A stretch of DNA of 64,000 bases from Paraphysomonas bandaiensis (Eukaryota > Chrysophyceae). The translations under genes were made by a program, and so were the position numbers. This document shows positions 1-11,537 of the stretch, piece by piece. The stretch's first letter is position 1. The number at the start of each line of letters is the position of its first letter. The notes beneath the pieces are model-generated. The model was not told where the DNA came from, made no database searches, and worked only from the letters and a program-made list of their open reading frames with translations. The stretch is taken from NCBI GenBank assembly GCA_965644295.1, contig CBFFRP010000296.1:248001-312000 (forward strand). The letters run 5' to 3'.

Positions 1-13
1 AGCATGTACTTAC

Positions 14-688
14 TTGTAGTACAACATCAGAACAATCAAGGACTTTGTATAACTCTGCCCAAATCCGCCTCGATTGACCTTTGGCAAACATATCTTCCTT
101 ACGCATCTCACCACCCCTTGTGGCCTCCACCTCAATGTTAGAGTCTTTTGATGAGTTGGAAGCATATAAGTCGGAACGCGCTTCTGCATTTCTCAATAGT
201 GCACTGTAGTCGTTCGAACCATCATCAAGTTTTGGCCGTTTACGCGTCTTCTTGCTACCAAACACGTCATCGAAAGATTCCGTTTCGAGGACATTGACTT
301 TAGCCACTTTGGCAGAATCCTGAAGTAGTGCCATGGGAATCTTCCGGCGCCTAAGAACAACAGAATAGGGATCCGCCGCTTTAGTGGTCATCTCGTCTTT
401 GAATTTGTCGAGCTCAGTTTGGGATATGGTTCTTGTGTTTCCGAACCATCTCCTATCGGGGGCTATTCTCGCATTACCAGTAATAGTCTTCCCTCCAGCT
501 GTGTTATTCATCATCAAATGGCCGCCTACCAGTTCACCGGCCTTGTTTCTAATAGGCTTTCCTCCTTTATACATATTGAGCCTCTGGATAGTGGACTTAT
601 CCCTCTGTCCACTCTTACTAGAGGCCCGATGAGGATTATTCGGATTATTGGATTTCTTCTTCATCTGTTTGACTGCTTTAGGAGGCAT
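14..688 (-). CDS. NOG2: Nucleolar GTP-binding protein 2 (NOG2/GNL2), first exon, partial
   Basis: This is the first exon of the circularly permuted GTPase that acts in late nucleolar/nuclear maturation of the 60S ribosomal subunit. The reverse strand translates from ATG at 688 for 225 residues. It shows the family's conserved N-terminal region: a basic start with KSTIQRLNMYKGGKPIRNK, then RIAPDRRWFGNTRTISQ, DPYSVVLRRRKIPMALL and the conserved helix QSRRIWAELYKVLDCSDVV, which in the family leads directly into the G4-type GTPase motifs. The exon ends after a Gln codon at 14, followed by GTAAGT at 13-8, so the GTPase domain lies beyond the window. No in-frame stop occurs. It is head-to-head with the CNNM gene at 1508. 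The identification is firm; only the 5' portion can be seen. Confidence 0.93.
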
Positions 689-988
689 GATGTTGAGGTG
701 ACTTGATGAAAATGAATTCAGCTATTCAACTAATGGACTGTACGTGAGCTTGTCTCCTCTGGTGTGTAGCTCAGGGCGGAGTGGGAAGAAAGATGCATGT
801 ATAACTAAGAAACGAAACATAATAAAAAGAAAATGAATGGCAGAGGGGCAGTCTGCTGCTCGTGACTTCGAAGTATGAGTGGTATGTGGAGTGTATATAT
901 AATATATACGATCCAACCACGAGTGTGCCGTATGAATGGAAATGGTACGCCGCAGAGGGTACTCCAGTACTGCTGCAAGGTATATCGG

Positions 989-1280
989 TACATACATACA
1001 TACATACATACATACATACATACATACATACATACATACATACATACATACATACATACATACATACATACATACATACATACATACATACATACATACA
1101 TACATACATACATACATACATACATGCATACATACATACATACATACATACATACATACATACATACATACATACATACATACATACATACATACATACA
1201 TACATGCATACATACATACATACATACATACATACATACATACATACATACATACATACATACATACATACATACATACA

Positions 1281-1312
<32 letters not shown>

Positions 1313-1313
1313 C
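989..1313. repeat. (TACA)n tetranucleotide microsatellite
   Basis: About 325 bp of almost perfect TACA repeat with a few TGCA variants (for example near 1124 and 1205). It lies in the shared 819-bp upstream region of NOG2 and CNNM. Open frames on both strands (YIHT / MYVC repeats) are a by-product of a 4-bp repeat that contains no stop codon and are not genes. Confidence 0.97.
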
Positions 1314-1507
1314 ATACATATACAGGTGTATCATATGATATGGCTTGGTTTCGATCCCAGAAGTAAACTAAGAGCGCATCTCATACTTTAAATCGCCGTA
1401 TTTTAGTCGGGTTATTTTTCCGTTCGAAGCGAACGAGTTCTCTGTGTTGCTGCTCCTCTGTCTTCCTACTGGTCTCTGTATGAATATCTTCATACTTTAA
1501 CAGTATT

Positions 1508-3774
1508 ATGAGTAGCGGATATCTCATATGTTTAGTGGCGACATACGTCTACTCTGTTATTGCGAGTGATGATGATGCCCCTTCTATACCATGCACGGAT
1601 GATGGTGGGGAGTCCTCTGCCTTTGAAGTGCCTGCACCCTTTAACTATATACTCATAATGCTTCTCGTGTGCTTATCTGCTCTGTTCTCTGGATTAACGC
1701 TCGGGTTACTCGGTTTGGATGTTATTGGACTGGAGATAATTATTGGTGGAGATAACGACATACTGAAGAGGTGTGCTAAAGAAATTTTACCTATTCGGAA
1801 GAAAGGAAACTTATTGCTGTGTACTCTTTTGCTTGGTAATGTTGCAACGAATGCTTTACTGTCTATCTTAATGGCTGATATGACTTCCGGACTCGTCGGC
1901 TTTTTATCATCAACTGTTATGATTGTTATTTTTGGTGAGATCATACCACAAGCCACTTGCTCTCGATATGCGCTGCAGATTGGCCGTCGTTCCCTACCAG
2001 TTGTAAAGTTTTTCATCGTTGCGTTGTTTGTAGTAGCCTATCCTCTAAGCGTGATACTCGATTATGCTCTGGGAGAGGAAGTGGGGACTGTTCACACACG
2101 TACAGAGTTATTGACAATGCTCAAAATTCATGAGAGACACCAACAGTTAGACCAGGATACAGTGAATGTTATGAGTGGGGCTATTAACTATCGCGACAAG
2201 AAAGTCGAGGATGTGGTACGTATATTCTGCATTAAGGAATGTACGTTGTATGCTAATATTAGTACGTCGTATATATTATGCTAAAATGTATGTACCCCGT
2301 ATTAGTATTTACTTTTTGTTTATAGATGACACCAGCAGATAAGGTATTCATGATATCAGTCAATGAGAAGCTCAACTACAAGGTCCTTTCCGAGGTTTTT
2401 AAGAGCGGATACAGCCGCATTCCGGTGTATGGACGTGACAGAAATGACATCGTGGGTGTACTTCTGGCCAAGGACCTCATATTCATCGATCCAGAAGATG
2501 AAACTCCAGTACGCAACTTTATCACCCTCTTCGGTCGTCCGTATCAGGTGGTGTGGCACGACAGCAACTTAGGAGAGGTATTGAAGGCTTTTAAACAAGG
2601 CAAGGGACATTTGGCGTTTGCTCGTGCTGTGAAGGAAAATATAGATGTAAGTTACAGAATATTGTCATGTATAGATGTGAACTGTGTTCTTATATGAGAA
2701 TATATCATGATATTGTTACTATTACCTCCATTTGTTTGAGTACTGATTCGTATGTACAGAAAGATAATACGTATGAAATAGTGGGAGTGATTACTCTGGA
2801 GGACATTATCGAAGAAATTTTAGGGGAGGAAATCGAAGATGAAACTGATGATGGTGGGAGATGTGCATTCTTTGCTATTGTGTATCTGGAATTGACAGAT
2901 GTAGTTGTCATTGCTGATATGTTTTTTTGCAGTGGACGCCGCTGGCCCCGCTAGAGACAGGGAGCTTGCCCGATTGATAATGCTCACTGGAAAAGTCGCG
3001 CAGGAGAAGCTTGAAGTAGAGGAAACACAAGCAGTGGCATCCCATCTTCTTACTAACGTCCCTCAGCTGAAGAGTATATTTGAGAGCAACACAGGACGCC
3101 CTGCTCCGAGCATAGAAGATGTTCAGACCATGGTCACCAAGTGCAAGGTGATGCAGCTCAAGCGGCAGTCAACTAATGATATGATTGCAATGAGTGCGCC
3201 GGCAAATGAAGATATCCTTTTCAAGCGAGGGAAGATGTCGAAGGCGTGCGCGCTGATACTGAGTGGGAAAATAACAGTCTTAGCAGGAAAAGATGAATTT
3301 CATTCGGAGCTCGGCCCATGGTCCATAGTCGGTGCCGATGCGGTGAAGTTACCTGAAGGAACATACCTTCCTGACTTTACTGCTTTTGTGTCGTCCGAGA
3401 CTGTCCGGTGTCTGTGGATCACAAAGAGTGAAATTACACAATTGCTGAGTGGTAAACCCGATGGAAACGACCAAGGGAGGTACAGACGTCGGGCGCAGCA
3501 ACAGAGGGCGAAGAGCTCGGTTGAAAGCAAAACTATGGGACAAACGGTGAGAGTATTTATTTCTTTACTTTGTTTCACACGTAGTAACCTTGTGCTATAG
3601 CCTGTTTCACTGGGTTCATCTGATCCGGATACAACTCTGTCACCATTGCATGGCATACTTAAGGGAGGATTAAGTAGTCCCTACCAAGCTTTGGGAGATG
3701 ATACCGCTGATACTTTTGCTGAAGAAAATGGAGTTGAAATGAAAAACAAACTCCGTGGAGACTCCTGGTCATAG
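1508..3774 (+). CDS. CNNM/DUF21-type metal transporter with CBS pair
   Basis: Membrane protein of the CNNM (ancient conserved domain, cyclin M) family, linked to Mg2+ transport across plasma or internal membranes. Exons: 1508-2215, 2326-2646, 2760-2853, 2933-3546, 3601-3774. All junctions are GT-AG and in phase, giving 636 residues. The start has a signal-peptide-like segment (residues 1-20). The DUF21 core (about 45-190) has four hydrophobic stretches with SALFSGLTLGLLGLD and GNVATNALLS. The conserved linker KKVEDVMTPADKVFMI spans the first intron, and the CBS pair follows (SGYSRIPVYGRDRNDIVGVL; YEIVGVITLEDIIEEILGEE). The C-terminal third (about 375-580) resembles the cyclic-nucleotide-binding-homology domain of CNNMs. 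It is head-to-head with NOG2 and tail-to-tail with HemL. Which ion it moves cannot be read from sequence. Confidence 0.93.
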
Positions 3775-4045
3775 CCTCTACTACTTGTAGATTTTTAAAA
3801 TATGAATATTTAGTGTCCACCACAACTCCAACCAATTTGAAACTAATGCATTTTATAGCGTGATGACTGATATCGACAAGGTATTAATAATGATATTCGA
3901 TTCATTTATACGAATACGCATTTTTTTGTTAATAGTGGCAAGTAAGTTAGGAGTATCAAACTCTGGCCAAAATTTAGTGGAAGACAGTGCGCCTTTCTTG
4001 TAATCACGTAGTCACCGAAAATGAATACTGAATTTCCCACTATAT

Positions 4046-4345
4046 TGTTGAGTTCTGCTATATAAGAGCAATGAAAGCTGTAGTTATAAGGTATTTAAAT
4101 TACAGTAGTATTATGCAGTTGTACTCTATTAATCGTACTATGATAATGAATGAAGATAGTATATAGTAGTAAGTAGTAGTGACGATGCAAGTTGTAGTGA
4201 CGAAGTGATGAGTAGAGAGTAGAGAGAGACAACATGAAATTAATCAATGATAAGAGATAGTGATTATAATATATGATTCTCAGCATTGAGTATAAGTTTA
4301 CCTTCTGTTGTTAAGTTACTTCTCATATAATGTCAAACTTTGAAA
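4046..4345. repeat. Solo LTR-like repeat, family also split by the copia insertion at 23.5-28.0 kb
   Basis: A roughly 300-bp block starting TGTTGAGTTCTGCTATATAA. It is collinear with 23548-23656 joined to 27825-about 28028, with scattered substitutions and small indels. Its first 13 bases match the start of the copia LTR at 23657. No coding sequence adjoins it, so it looks like a solo LTR. The 3' boundary and target duplication are not clear, because the end runs into an AT microsatellite near 4345-4362. Confidence 0.7.
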
Positions 4346-4604
4346 TATTATATATATATATTATGAAGGTGCTTAACATTAAGACCCTCAGATATCACAC
4401 TTATAGGCAAGCGTTTCCCGGATAGAGGATAGAGTGTCAGACCAGATCTTTTCTAATATCTTAAGGAGATATTCTTATATATGGCAGAAAAGATCCAGAC
4501 TCTATTAGATATATTATCATAGGTACTGAATGTATGATTATTAGCAATATATGCGTGTCAGAGTCAGAAATAATGTAGCAAAACAAGTTAAATAAGTAGT
4601 GGTT

Positions 4605-5375
4605 AACTCTCTGGTATCCTACTATTTAGCATTACTAAAGCTGCTTTTGGTGCAACCACTTTCGCTCCCTGTCCTCATGGTGAACTAGCCCGAGTGCTTG
4701 ACTTCAGCATGCAGCCCCGTAATACCCCGGATGCCTGTTTATTCGTCAAGACCCACACGTTTACACAAGGACATTAAATAATGTCCCACGTACCACACAA
4801 GCATTCGGCTATGAGTAGGCAGAACAATATTTTCTGACTATATTATATGCCCCCGGGCTAGTTCACCTTAAGGACAGAGAGCGAGAGTGAACAAAGTTGC
4901 CACAAAGTACCTGTAGAGTTGCATGCACATTGTCGTCTAATACTGTTTAGAGTTTCTTCGGAGTGTAGAGGAGATCTGTATTATCTTAAAACACTCAGTT
5001 CTATATATAGCACTACAGGTCATTAATGGCAGTGCAGTTCCCGGCAACTATAATGGCATTACCATTAACCGTTACTAGGCCCTGTATTATATGTGCGGTA
5101 CTTATTCCCCAGAACACGACTAAAAAGTGCGAGTCCGACGTTAGTAGGTACTTCAAAGTGCATATATCATATTATATGGTACTACTACATGTACGTTGTA
5201 TTAGTGCAAGTAAATTACAAACCAGTATATAAGATTTCATCCCGCTACTGGCCCTCAACAAAATTAGACTCCTACCTTAAGTAGTAGTTCACCTTCTTAA
5301 GGACAGAGAGCGAAAGTGTTTGCAGCTTGGTGCGCAAGCAGCTTTCGCAGCCCCAAATAGTAGGATATTAGAGTT
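4605..5375. repeat. Inverted-repeat element (about 90-bp arms, 0.77 kb)
   Basis: The left arm (4605-4690) reads from an AACTCT tip through TATCCTACTATTT, GCTGCTTTTGGTGCAACCAC, TTTCGCTCCCTGTCC to GGTGAACTAG. The reverse complement of the right arm (5283-5375) gives the same order, with AACTCTAATATCCTACTATTT at the outer tip. A shorter reversed copy of the inner part lies at 4858-4890. No protein is encoded. The arrangement resembles a MITE-like non-autonomous element. Related copies occur at 11385-11537, 49341-49600 and 62779-62862. Confidence 0.6.
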
Positions 5376-5581
5376 ACTCTGGTATATTTTGTCACCGTAG
5401 TGTTATAACAAGCAATGATGACTGAGTGTAATATATGTAAACGTAACCAAGGCATATCACTGGCTTGGAGCTGTAGATTGCCAACTGTTTCTCAATCAGG
5501 TATGTGCCTAACACGATAAGTATAGCCACTCCGAGTAGGTAACAATACATAAAAAATTTCTAAGCTAGATGACGTTATTCT
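5376..5581. other. Intergenic, nothing recognised
   Basis: AT-rich spacer between the inverted-repeat element and the 3' end of HemL. It presumably includes the HemL 3' UTR. The stretch 3775-4045, downstream of CNNM, is similar: AT-rich, with no coding or structural signal that I can support. Confidence 0.5.
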
Positions 5582-7210
5582 TTACAACAACTTCATAACT
5601 TCTCTAGCAACTTCTATGGTATGGGAAATATCTTTTTCAGTATGTGCAAGTGATGTAAATCCAGCCTCGTACTGAGAAGGGGCAAGATAAATGCCCCTAT
5701 CCAACATTAATTTATGCCATTTGGCGAACTTCTTACTGTCTGACTTCTTGGCATCATCAAATGAATTCACCGGGCCTTCGTTAAAGAAAAATCCATACAT
5801 CGCACCGATGTGACCACCACATATACTATGTCCGGCTTCTTTGCCAGCGTTGACTATTCCAGTCACCAATTTCTCCGTAATCTGATTTAGATATTCGTAT
5901 GTGCCAGGGCGTTGTAATATCTCTAACGTTTTGATGCCCGCAGACATAGCTAGAGGATTTCCAGAGAGAGTGCCTGCTTGGTACACTGGACCTGCCGGCG
6001 CAATTAATTCCATAATATCTCGCCTACCCCCGAATGCACCTACAGGGAGCCCACCACCTACAAGTCCAATTTTAATACACACAGCTGAAAGTATCTCCTC
6101 ACAGACCTATCACTTTTCCTAGTGTAGTCAAGTCAGGGGTTATACCAAAGTACTCTTGCGCCCCACCATAAGAAACACGAAACCCAGTCATCACTTCGTC
6201 AAACACTAGCAATGCTCCATGTTTCTTTGTGAGCTCCCTCAAACCTTTTAGAAATTCTTTGGTTGGTGCAATGAACCCAGAGTTTCCGACAACAGGCTCC
6301 AACACAACAGCAGCCACATCATTGTTCTCAAGAAGTTGCTTAACACTCTCCAGATCATTGTAACGGGCAACAAGTGTATTAGATGTCGTATCTTGAGGCA
6401 CTCCAGGGGAGTCAGGGAGGCCAAGAGTGGCAACACCTGGGTATTAGATCACACCACACGACAGCTATACTTGGGAAACGGAACCTACCTGACCCTGCTT
6501 GAACTAAAAAACTGTTATCATGACCGTGGTAACAGCCGTCAAACTTAATAATTTTATTTCTCTTCGTGAAAGCACGTGCAAGACGAAGCATACCCATACA
6601 AGCCTCGGTCCCGCTATTAGTGAATCTGACCATTTCTATGGACGGTACTGCCGCAATAACTAATTTAGCTAACTCATTCTCAAGTGCACATGGTGCCCCA
6701 AAACTGCAACAAACTTAAATCACAAAATTGAAAGGAATGTCACAACAATACCTCGTCCCTTTTGCAAGTGTATCCGACACAGCTTTTAACACTTCACTAT
6801 TCGCATGTCCGGCAATAGCAGGCCCCCTACAAGTCAATGAATGATATCATCCAATCGGATAAATAAAGCACATACCATGATCCCACATAATCAATATACT
6901 TATTCCCATCAACATCATATGCATAAGCGCCCTTAACAGAGTCGAACACTATCGGGTTCCCCCCAACAGAGGAGAAGGCCCTTACAGGAGAGTTAACTCC
7001 CCCCGGCATCAACCCCTATACAGAATATATGACCCTCACTCCTGTGGATGTCTGTGAGGGTATGCATACCTTAGCCTCTCTGAATATCTCATTCGATCTG
7101 CTGTGTCCTCTACGAACAGATGAATAACCGCTAAACACAGACGACACCCCATACAAACTACAAAATAACTGCAGAGATGCAAGAGTGATTACAGAAATAC
7201 TTCGGAACAT
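5582..7210 (-). CDS. hemL: Glutamate-1-semialdehyde 2,1-aminomutase (HemL/GSA-AM)
   Basis: PLP enzyme that converts glutamate-1-semialdehyde to 5-aminolevulinate, the last step of the C5 route to tetrapyrroles. Exons on the reverse strand: 7210-7070, 7015-6876, 6826-6752, 6703-6489, 6436-6107, 6057-5582, all in phase, giving 458 residues. Conserved motifs in order: [42 protein letters not shown] (PLP-binding Asp), [18 protein letters not shown] (Schiff-base Lys) and [14 protein letters not shown] roughly 40-residue N-terminal extension, hydrophobic then Ser/Arg-rich, precedes the catalytic domain and looks like an organelle-targeting or signal-bipartite leader. I chose ATG 7210 because the upstream extension quickly enters the microsatellite. 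The presence of introns argues for a true nuclear gene, not contamination. The plastid or mitochondrial location is an inference. Confidence 0.95.
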
Positions 7211-7266
7211 TATCAAAACATGAACTGCAACTAAAAGAAAGTGGAAACAATACCAAACACACACAT

Positions 7267-9062
7267 GTGTGTATGTATGTATGTATGTATGTATGTATGT
7301 ATGTATGTATGTATGTATGTATGTATGTATGTATGTATGTATGTATGTATGTATGTATGTATGTCTGTATGTATGTATGTATGTATGTCTGTATGTATGT
7401 ATGTATGTATGTATGTATGTCTGTATGTATGTATGTATGTATGTATGTATGTATGTATGTATGTATGTATGTATGTATGTATGTATGTATGTATGTATGT
7501 ATGTATGTATGTATGTATGTATGTATGTATGTATGTATGTATGTATGTATGTATGTATGTATGTATGTATGTATGTATGTATGTATGTATGTATGTATGT
7601 ATGTATGTATGTATGTATGTATGTATGTATGTATGTATGTATGTATGTATGTATGTATGTATGTATGTATGTATGTATGTATGTATGTATGTATGTACTG
7701 TATGTATGTATGTATGTATGTATGTATGTATGTATGTATGTATGTATGTATGTATGTATGTATGTATGTATGTATGTATGTATGTATGTATGTATGTATG
7801 TATGTATGTATGTATGTATGTATGTATGTATGTATGTATGTATGTATGTATGTATGTATGTATGTATGTATGTATGTATGTATGTATGTATGTATGTATG
7901 TATGTATGTATGTATGTATGTATGTATGTATGTATGTATGTATGTATGTATGTATGTATGTATGTATGTATGTATGTATGTATGTATGTATGTATGTATG
8001 TATGTATGTATGTATGTATGTATGTATGTATGTATGTATGTATGTACTGTATGTATGTATGTATGTATGTATGTATGTATGTATGTATGTATGTATGTAT
8101 GTATGTATGTATGTATGTATGTATGTATGTATGTATGTATGTATGTATGTATGTATGTATGTATGTATGTATGTATGTATGTATGTATGTATGTATGTCT
8201 GTATGTATGTATGTATGTATGTATGTATGTATGTAGTATGTATGTATGTATGTATGTATGTATGTATGTATGTATGTAGTATGTATGTATGTATGTATGT
8301 ATGTATGTATGTATGTATGTATGTATGTATGTATGTATGTATGTATGTATGTATGTATGTATGTATGTATGTATGTATGTATGTATGTATGTATGTATGT
8401 ATGTATGTATGTATGTATGTATGTATGTATGTATGTACTGTATGTATGTATGTATGTATGTATGTATGTATGTATGTATGTATGTATGTATGTATGTATG
8501 TATGTATGTATGTATGTATGTATGTATGTATGTATGTATGTATGTATGTATGTATGTATGTATGTATGTATGTATGTATGTATGTATGTATGTATGTATG
8601 TATGTATGTATGTATGTATGTATGTATGTATGTATGTATGTATGTATGTATGTATGTATGTATGTATGTATGTATGTATGTATGTATGTATGTATGTATG
8701 TATGTATGTATGTATGTATGTATGTATGTATGTATGTATGTATGTATGTATGTATGTATGTATGTATGTATGTACTGTATGTATGTATGTATGTATGTAT
8801 GTATGTATGTATGTATGTATGTATGTATGTATGTATGTATGTATGTATGTATGTATGTATGTATGTATGTATGTATGTATGTATGTATGTATGTATGTAT
8901 GTATGTATGTATGTATGTATGTATGTATGTATGTATGTATGTATGTATGTATGTATGTATGTATGTATGTATGTATGTATGTATGTATGTATGTATGTAT
9001 GTATGTATGTGTATGTATGTATGTATGTATGTATGTATGTATGTAGTATGTATGTGTGTGTG
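7267..9062. repeat. (TGTA)n microsatellite, about 1.8 kb
   Basis: Nearly pure TGTA/ATGT repeat filling most of the 2.0-kb gap between the divergent HemL (start 7210) and AIG1-type gene (start 9251). It is broken by a few TGTC variants near the left end and by one-base phase slips: GTACTGTATG near 7696, 8044, 8437 and 8774, and GTAGTATG near 8234, 8278 and 9045. Long frames on both strands across it are artefacts of a stop-free 4-bp unit. Confidence 0.97.
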
Positions 9063-9071
9063 TATGTAAGT

Positions 9072-9190
9072 GTGTACAGAGGTATATGTGGTGGTATCTT
9101 TTTGCTTGTCCGAAGTTTGGATGTGTGTACAGAGGTATGTAGGTAGGTATGTATGTGTGGTGGTATCTTTTTGTCCGAAGTTTGGATGTG
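9072..9190. repeat. Two-copy imperfect direct repeat beside the microsatellite
   Basis: GTGTACAGAGGTAT, a short variable TGTA part, GGTGGTATCTTTTTG and TCCGAAGTTTGGATGTG occur twice in succession. This looks like a local duplication at the edge of the microsatellite. Confidence 0.75.
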
Positions 9191-9250
9191 TTGTATTTGG
9201 TCTTGTAAATGTGAGCATTATTTTAGTTGTAATCCTCAGCAGCGATCCAC

Positions 9251-10000
9251 ATGAAAAGGCTAGCTCTCATTGGCTCAGTAACCTCATTGGGCCTGATCAC
9301 GCACCGCTCAAGTCGATGCGAAAGAAATGAGGTGAATGTGTTGGTGCTTGGTCGCACTGGCACTGGTAAGAGCTCTCTTATAAACGCCGTCGATCCCAGT
9401 GCAGAGGCGAAGACTAATAGCAATCTTACCTCCACAACCATTCAAACCCGAAAGTATACCTCTGTGCACCCCACGGGATATTTTTGGGGTACCAAAATAA
9501 TTAACTTCTACGACACTCCCGGCATATCAGACATACGACCCTCCAAGAAGCTCAGTGATGATGAGATATACGAAGAATTGAAGAGGTATATTGGATCTGG
9601 TGATGTGATAATAGACAAGATCATATTTTGTATGAATGAGAATAAGTTGGATGGATCTCAGTTGAATCAGCTCGCGGAAAGGATGAAAGCGGATGTAAGA
9701 AATAAACATATCGTCGAGATCATATACACGCGACGTGATTTAGAAACTAATTCCGAGCGCGAGGCTATTGCATCAAATGTATTTGAAACACTGACTTTGA
9801 CACGTGAGCCATGCTTGGGAATAATCGGAGATGTTTATGTAGTATCACTTCACCCAAGCAGTGCGTACTATGGCCAAAGTGTCAAAAAAATTAAGAAAAT
9901 GTTACTGGATGGGAAGAGTATCAACAGACCTATTTATGAAATTTTTAAGAGCCACGATCATCCAGTTATATCCAAGTTATTTAATGCGACTAGGAAATGA
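9251..10000 (+). CDS. AIG1/IMAP/Toc34-type small GTPase
   Basis: Single-exon ORF of 249 residues. The P-loop is GRTGTGKSSLINA (residues about 34-46), switch region Thr residues follow (NLTSTTIQTRKY), and the G3 motif is YDTPGISD. The usual G4 position carries IIYTRRDLE, matching the relaxed G4 of AIG1-type GTPases and unlike the NKxD of Ras-type proteins. About 28 mostly non-polar or basic residues precede the G domain and could be a weak targeting or membrane segment. No C-terminal transmembrane helix is evident. Family members act in immune-type responses (IMAP, AIG1) or organelle protein import (Toc34/159); the sequence does not decide between these. It is divergent from HemL across the microsatellite. 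The downstream neighbour is a decayed copia copy. Confidence 0.85.
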   Translation: MKRLALIGSVTSLGLITHRSSRCERNEVNVLVLGRTGTGKSSLINAVDPSAEAKTNSNLTSTTIQTRKYTSVHPTGYFWGTKIINFYDTPGISDIRPSKKLSDDEIYEELKRYIGSGDVIIDKIIFCMNENKLDGSQLNQLAERMKADVRNKHIVEIIYTRRDLETNSEREAIASNVFETLTLTREPCLGIIGDVYVVSLHPSSAYYGQSVKKIKKMLLDGKSINRPIYEIFKSHDHPVISKLFNATRK

Positions 10001-10054
10001 TGACCTCTTGTATTGTTGAAATTGCTGAACATTGTATTGACGTTCAAAGGATGT

Positions 10055-11128
10055 TTTGTTAAAGCTATTTAACAGCGTTATGCCTTTCAAATGAATCTAT
10101 GTGATACTAGTTAAAGTTATTTAACAGTGATATGTCTTTCTAATAACTACGTTACACGTTAAAGTTCTGATGAACATCTGTTCTCTAATATATCTGTTTA
10201 TCATAATATTATGTTCACCAGTCACTCTTATATTTTTCATAGTCACGTACATATTATTAATATAATTACTTCCTTGTAACTATACTCACCCGATACACCT
10301 TTGAGTTGATTTCATCTATTGCACACTATTAACTCACTTCAATTGTACTATATATATAAAATCTATATCGTCACATTGCAGAACTCAACACTCCCACTTA
10401 ATTAGATGTAGTTACTTATTCTAAAAGTTATAGTGCACATTGCTATCGGATATACAACTACCGAACCTCTTAGGGCACAGTTGGACATATGTCTCTGCTG
10501 GTATAGCTAGCTTCCACCATACATGCACTCCAAACTAGTAGCAACTATCTCACTTTACCTTGGGTACCTCTGCAATATAGTTGTTCAGTAATCTTAAATT
10601 TCCCCCAACATTTCGCTCCCACTGTTCAATAAAATACTGAGCCACGCAAAGTCTTTATTTGTAAATATATCAGCCATGTCTGTTGTCGACTGTTTACATG
10701 AATAACTTCGCTGTATTAAACTGTTCGGGATCTACATGCTCTCATACTTAATCTCAATAATGTTGTACAATTGATGTTGTTCGACTATTGATGTTGTACT
10801 GGATTTTAAATACACCCTAAGCACTTCCTTCAGATATACTCTGCTGAGCACTTTTGGAGTATTCAGGAATACTGATATGATGGGCTCATCAATTTTTAAC
10901 CCCACTTCTCCTGTCACCCCCCGAGACCATATATGTATCATTTCTTGTAATCCGTTATAATATTCTCTTAATATTATTCATACTCAGCTTGGATAGATAG
11001 TCGATGTAGCTACAGTAGACTGAACACCACCTCCAAACATAACATAAAAACTGCGTATATCCGGCCTTGTATTCATATAGAAGTAAAGTACCGCTTCTAT
11101 TTTAGTGGACGATAAGAGAAGTTGTCAA
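10055..11128 (-). pseudogene. Decayed copia element: LTR plus 3' RNase H end
   Basis: Read on the reverse strand, this is collinear with the 3' part of the copia element at 23657-27824. The LTR-like part (10390-10055) ends in GCAGAACTCAACA, matching the LTR tip. Next to it is a purine-rich AGTGGGAG stretch, then, degraded by stops and indels, the region for SRGVTGEVGLKIDEP, the DADWAG/RRSTSGYVMFG neighbourhood and NTRPDISYA. Divergence is clearly higher than between the two LTRs of the 23.6-27.8 kb copy, so this is an older, truncated insertion. No functional protein is left. Confidence 0.8.
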
Positions 11129-11384
11129 TATACACCGGGGAAACATTATCCACTCCTTTAACTCTACCCCACAACAAAGTCGGACTTGCATCTTTTCGTG
11201 GCGTTCTGGGGGATAAAAATATCGGAGATGATATTTCTCGGGAAACTAACGTGAGTCGTTATATATTATATATAAAGTCAGCAAGATATTGTTTGGCCTA
11301 CGCATATAACCTCATGCTTGTGAGGTAAAAGGGATACTAATTAGTGTCACCTGTGTGTAGAACTCTTTAGGCCCTGACAAATAA

Positions 11385-11537
11385 GCAGGCATCATCTGGG
11401 AATGGGCTCACCTTAAAGGTATCCGGGGTACTGTTGGGCTGCCTGCTCAAGTCAAGCATCTGGGATAGTTCACCTTAAGGACAGAGAGCGAAAGTGGTTC
11501 CACCTTTTGTGGCGCTGAATAGTAGGATATCAGAGTT
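11385..11537 (-). repeat. Copy of the inverted-repeat family (single arm)
   Basis: It contains CCTTAAGGACAGAGAGCGAAAGTGG, a GCGCTGAATAGTAGGATATC segment and an AGAGTT outer tip, in the same orientation as the right arm at 5283-5375. It also shares the inner GCAGGCATC.GGGAATGGG and AAGCATCTGGG parts with the reverse complement of 49430-49520. No left arm is seen nearby. The adjoining 11129-11384 and 11538-12052 hold nothing I recognise. Confidence 0.65.

Noticed and set aside
722-1391. Several long ORFs encoding MYVC or YIHT repeats on both strands
   Set aside because: They are translations of a stop-free 4-bp microsatellite in every frame; the same applies at 7158-9218 and 32562-33338.
10732-10941. 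69-codon minus-strand ORF
   Set aside because: It is a fragment of the decayed copia RNase H region, not a gene.
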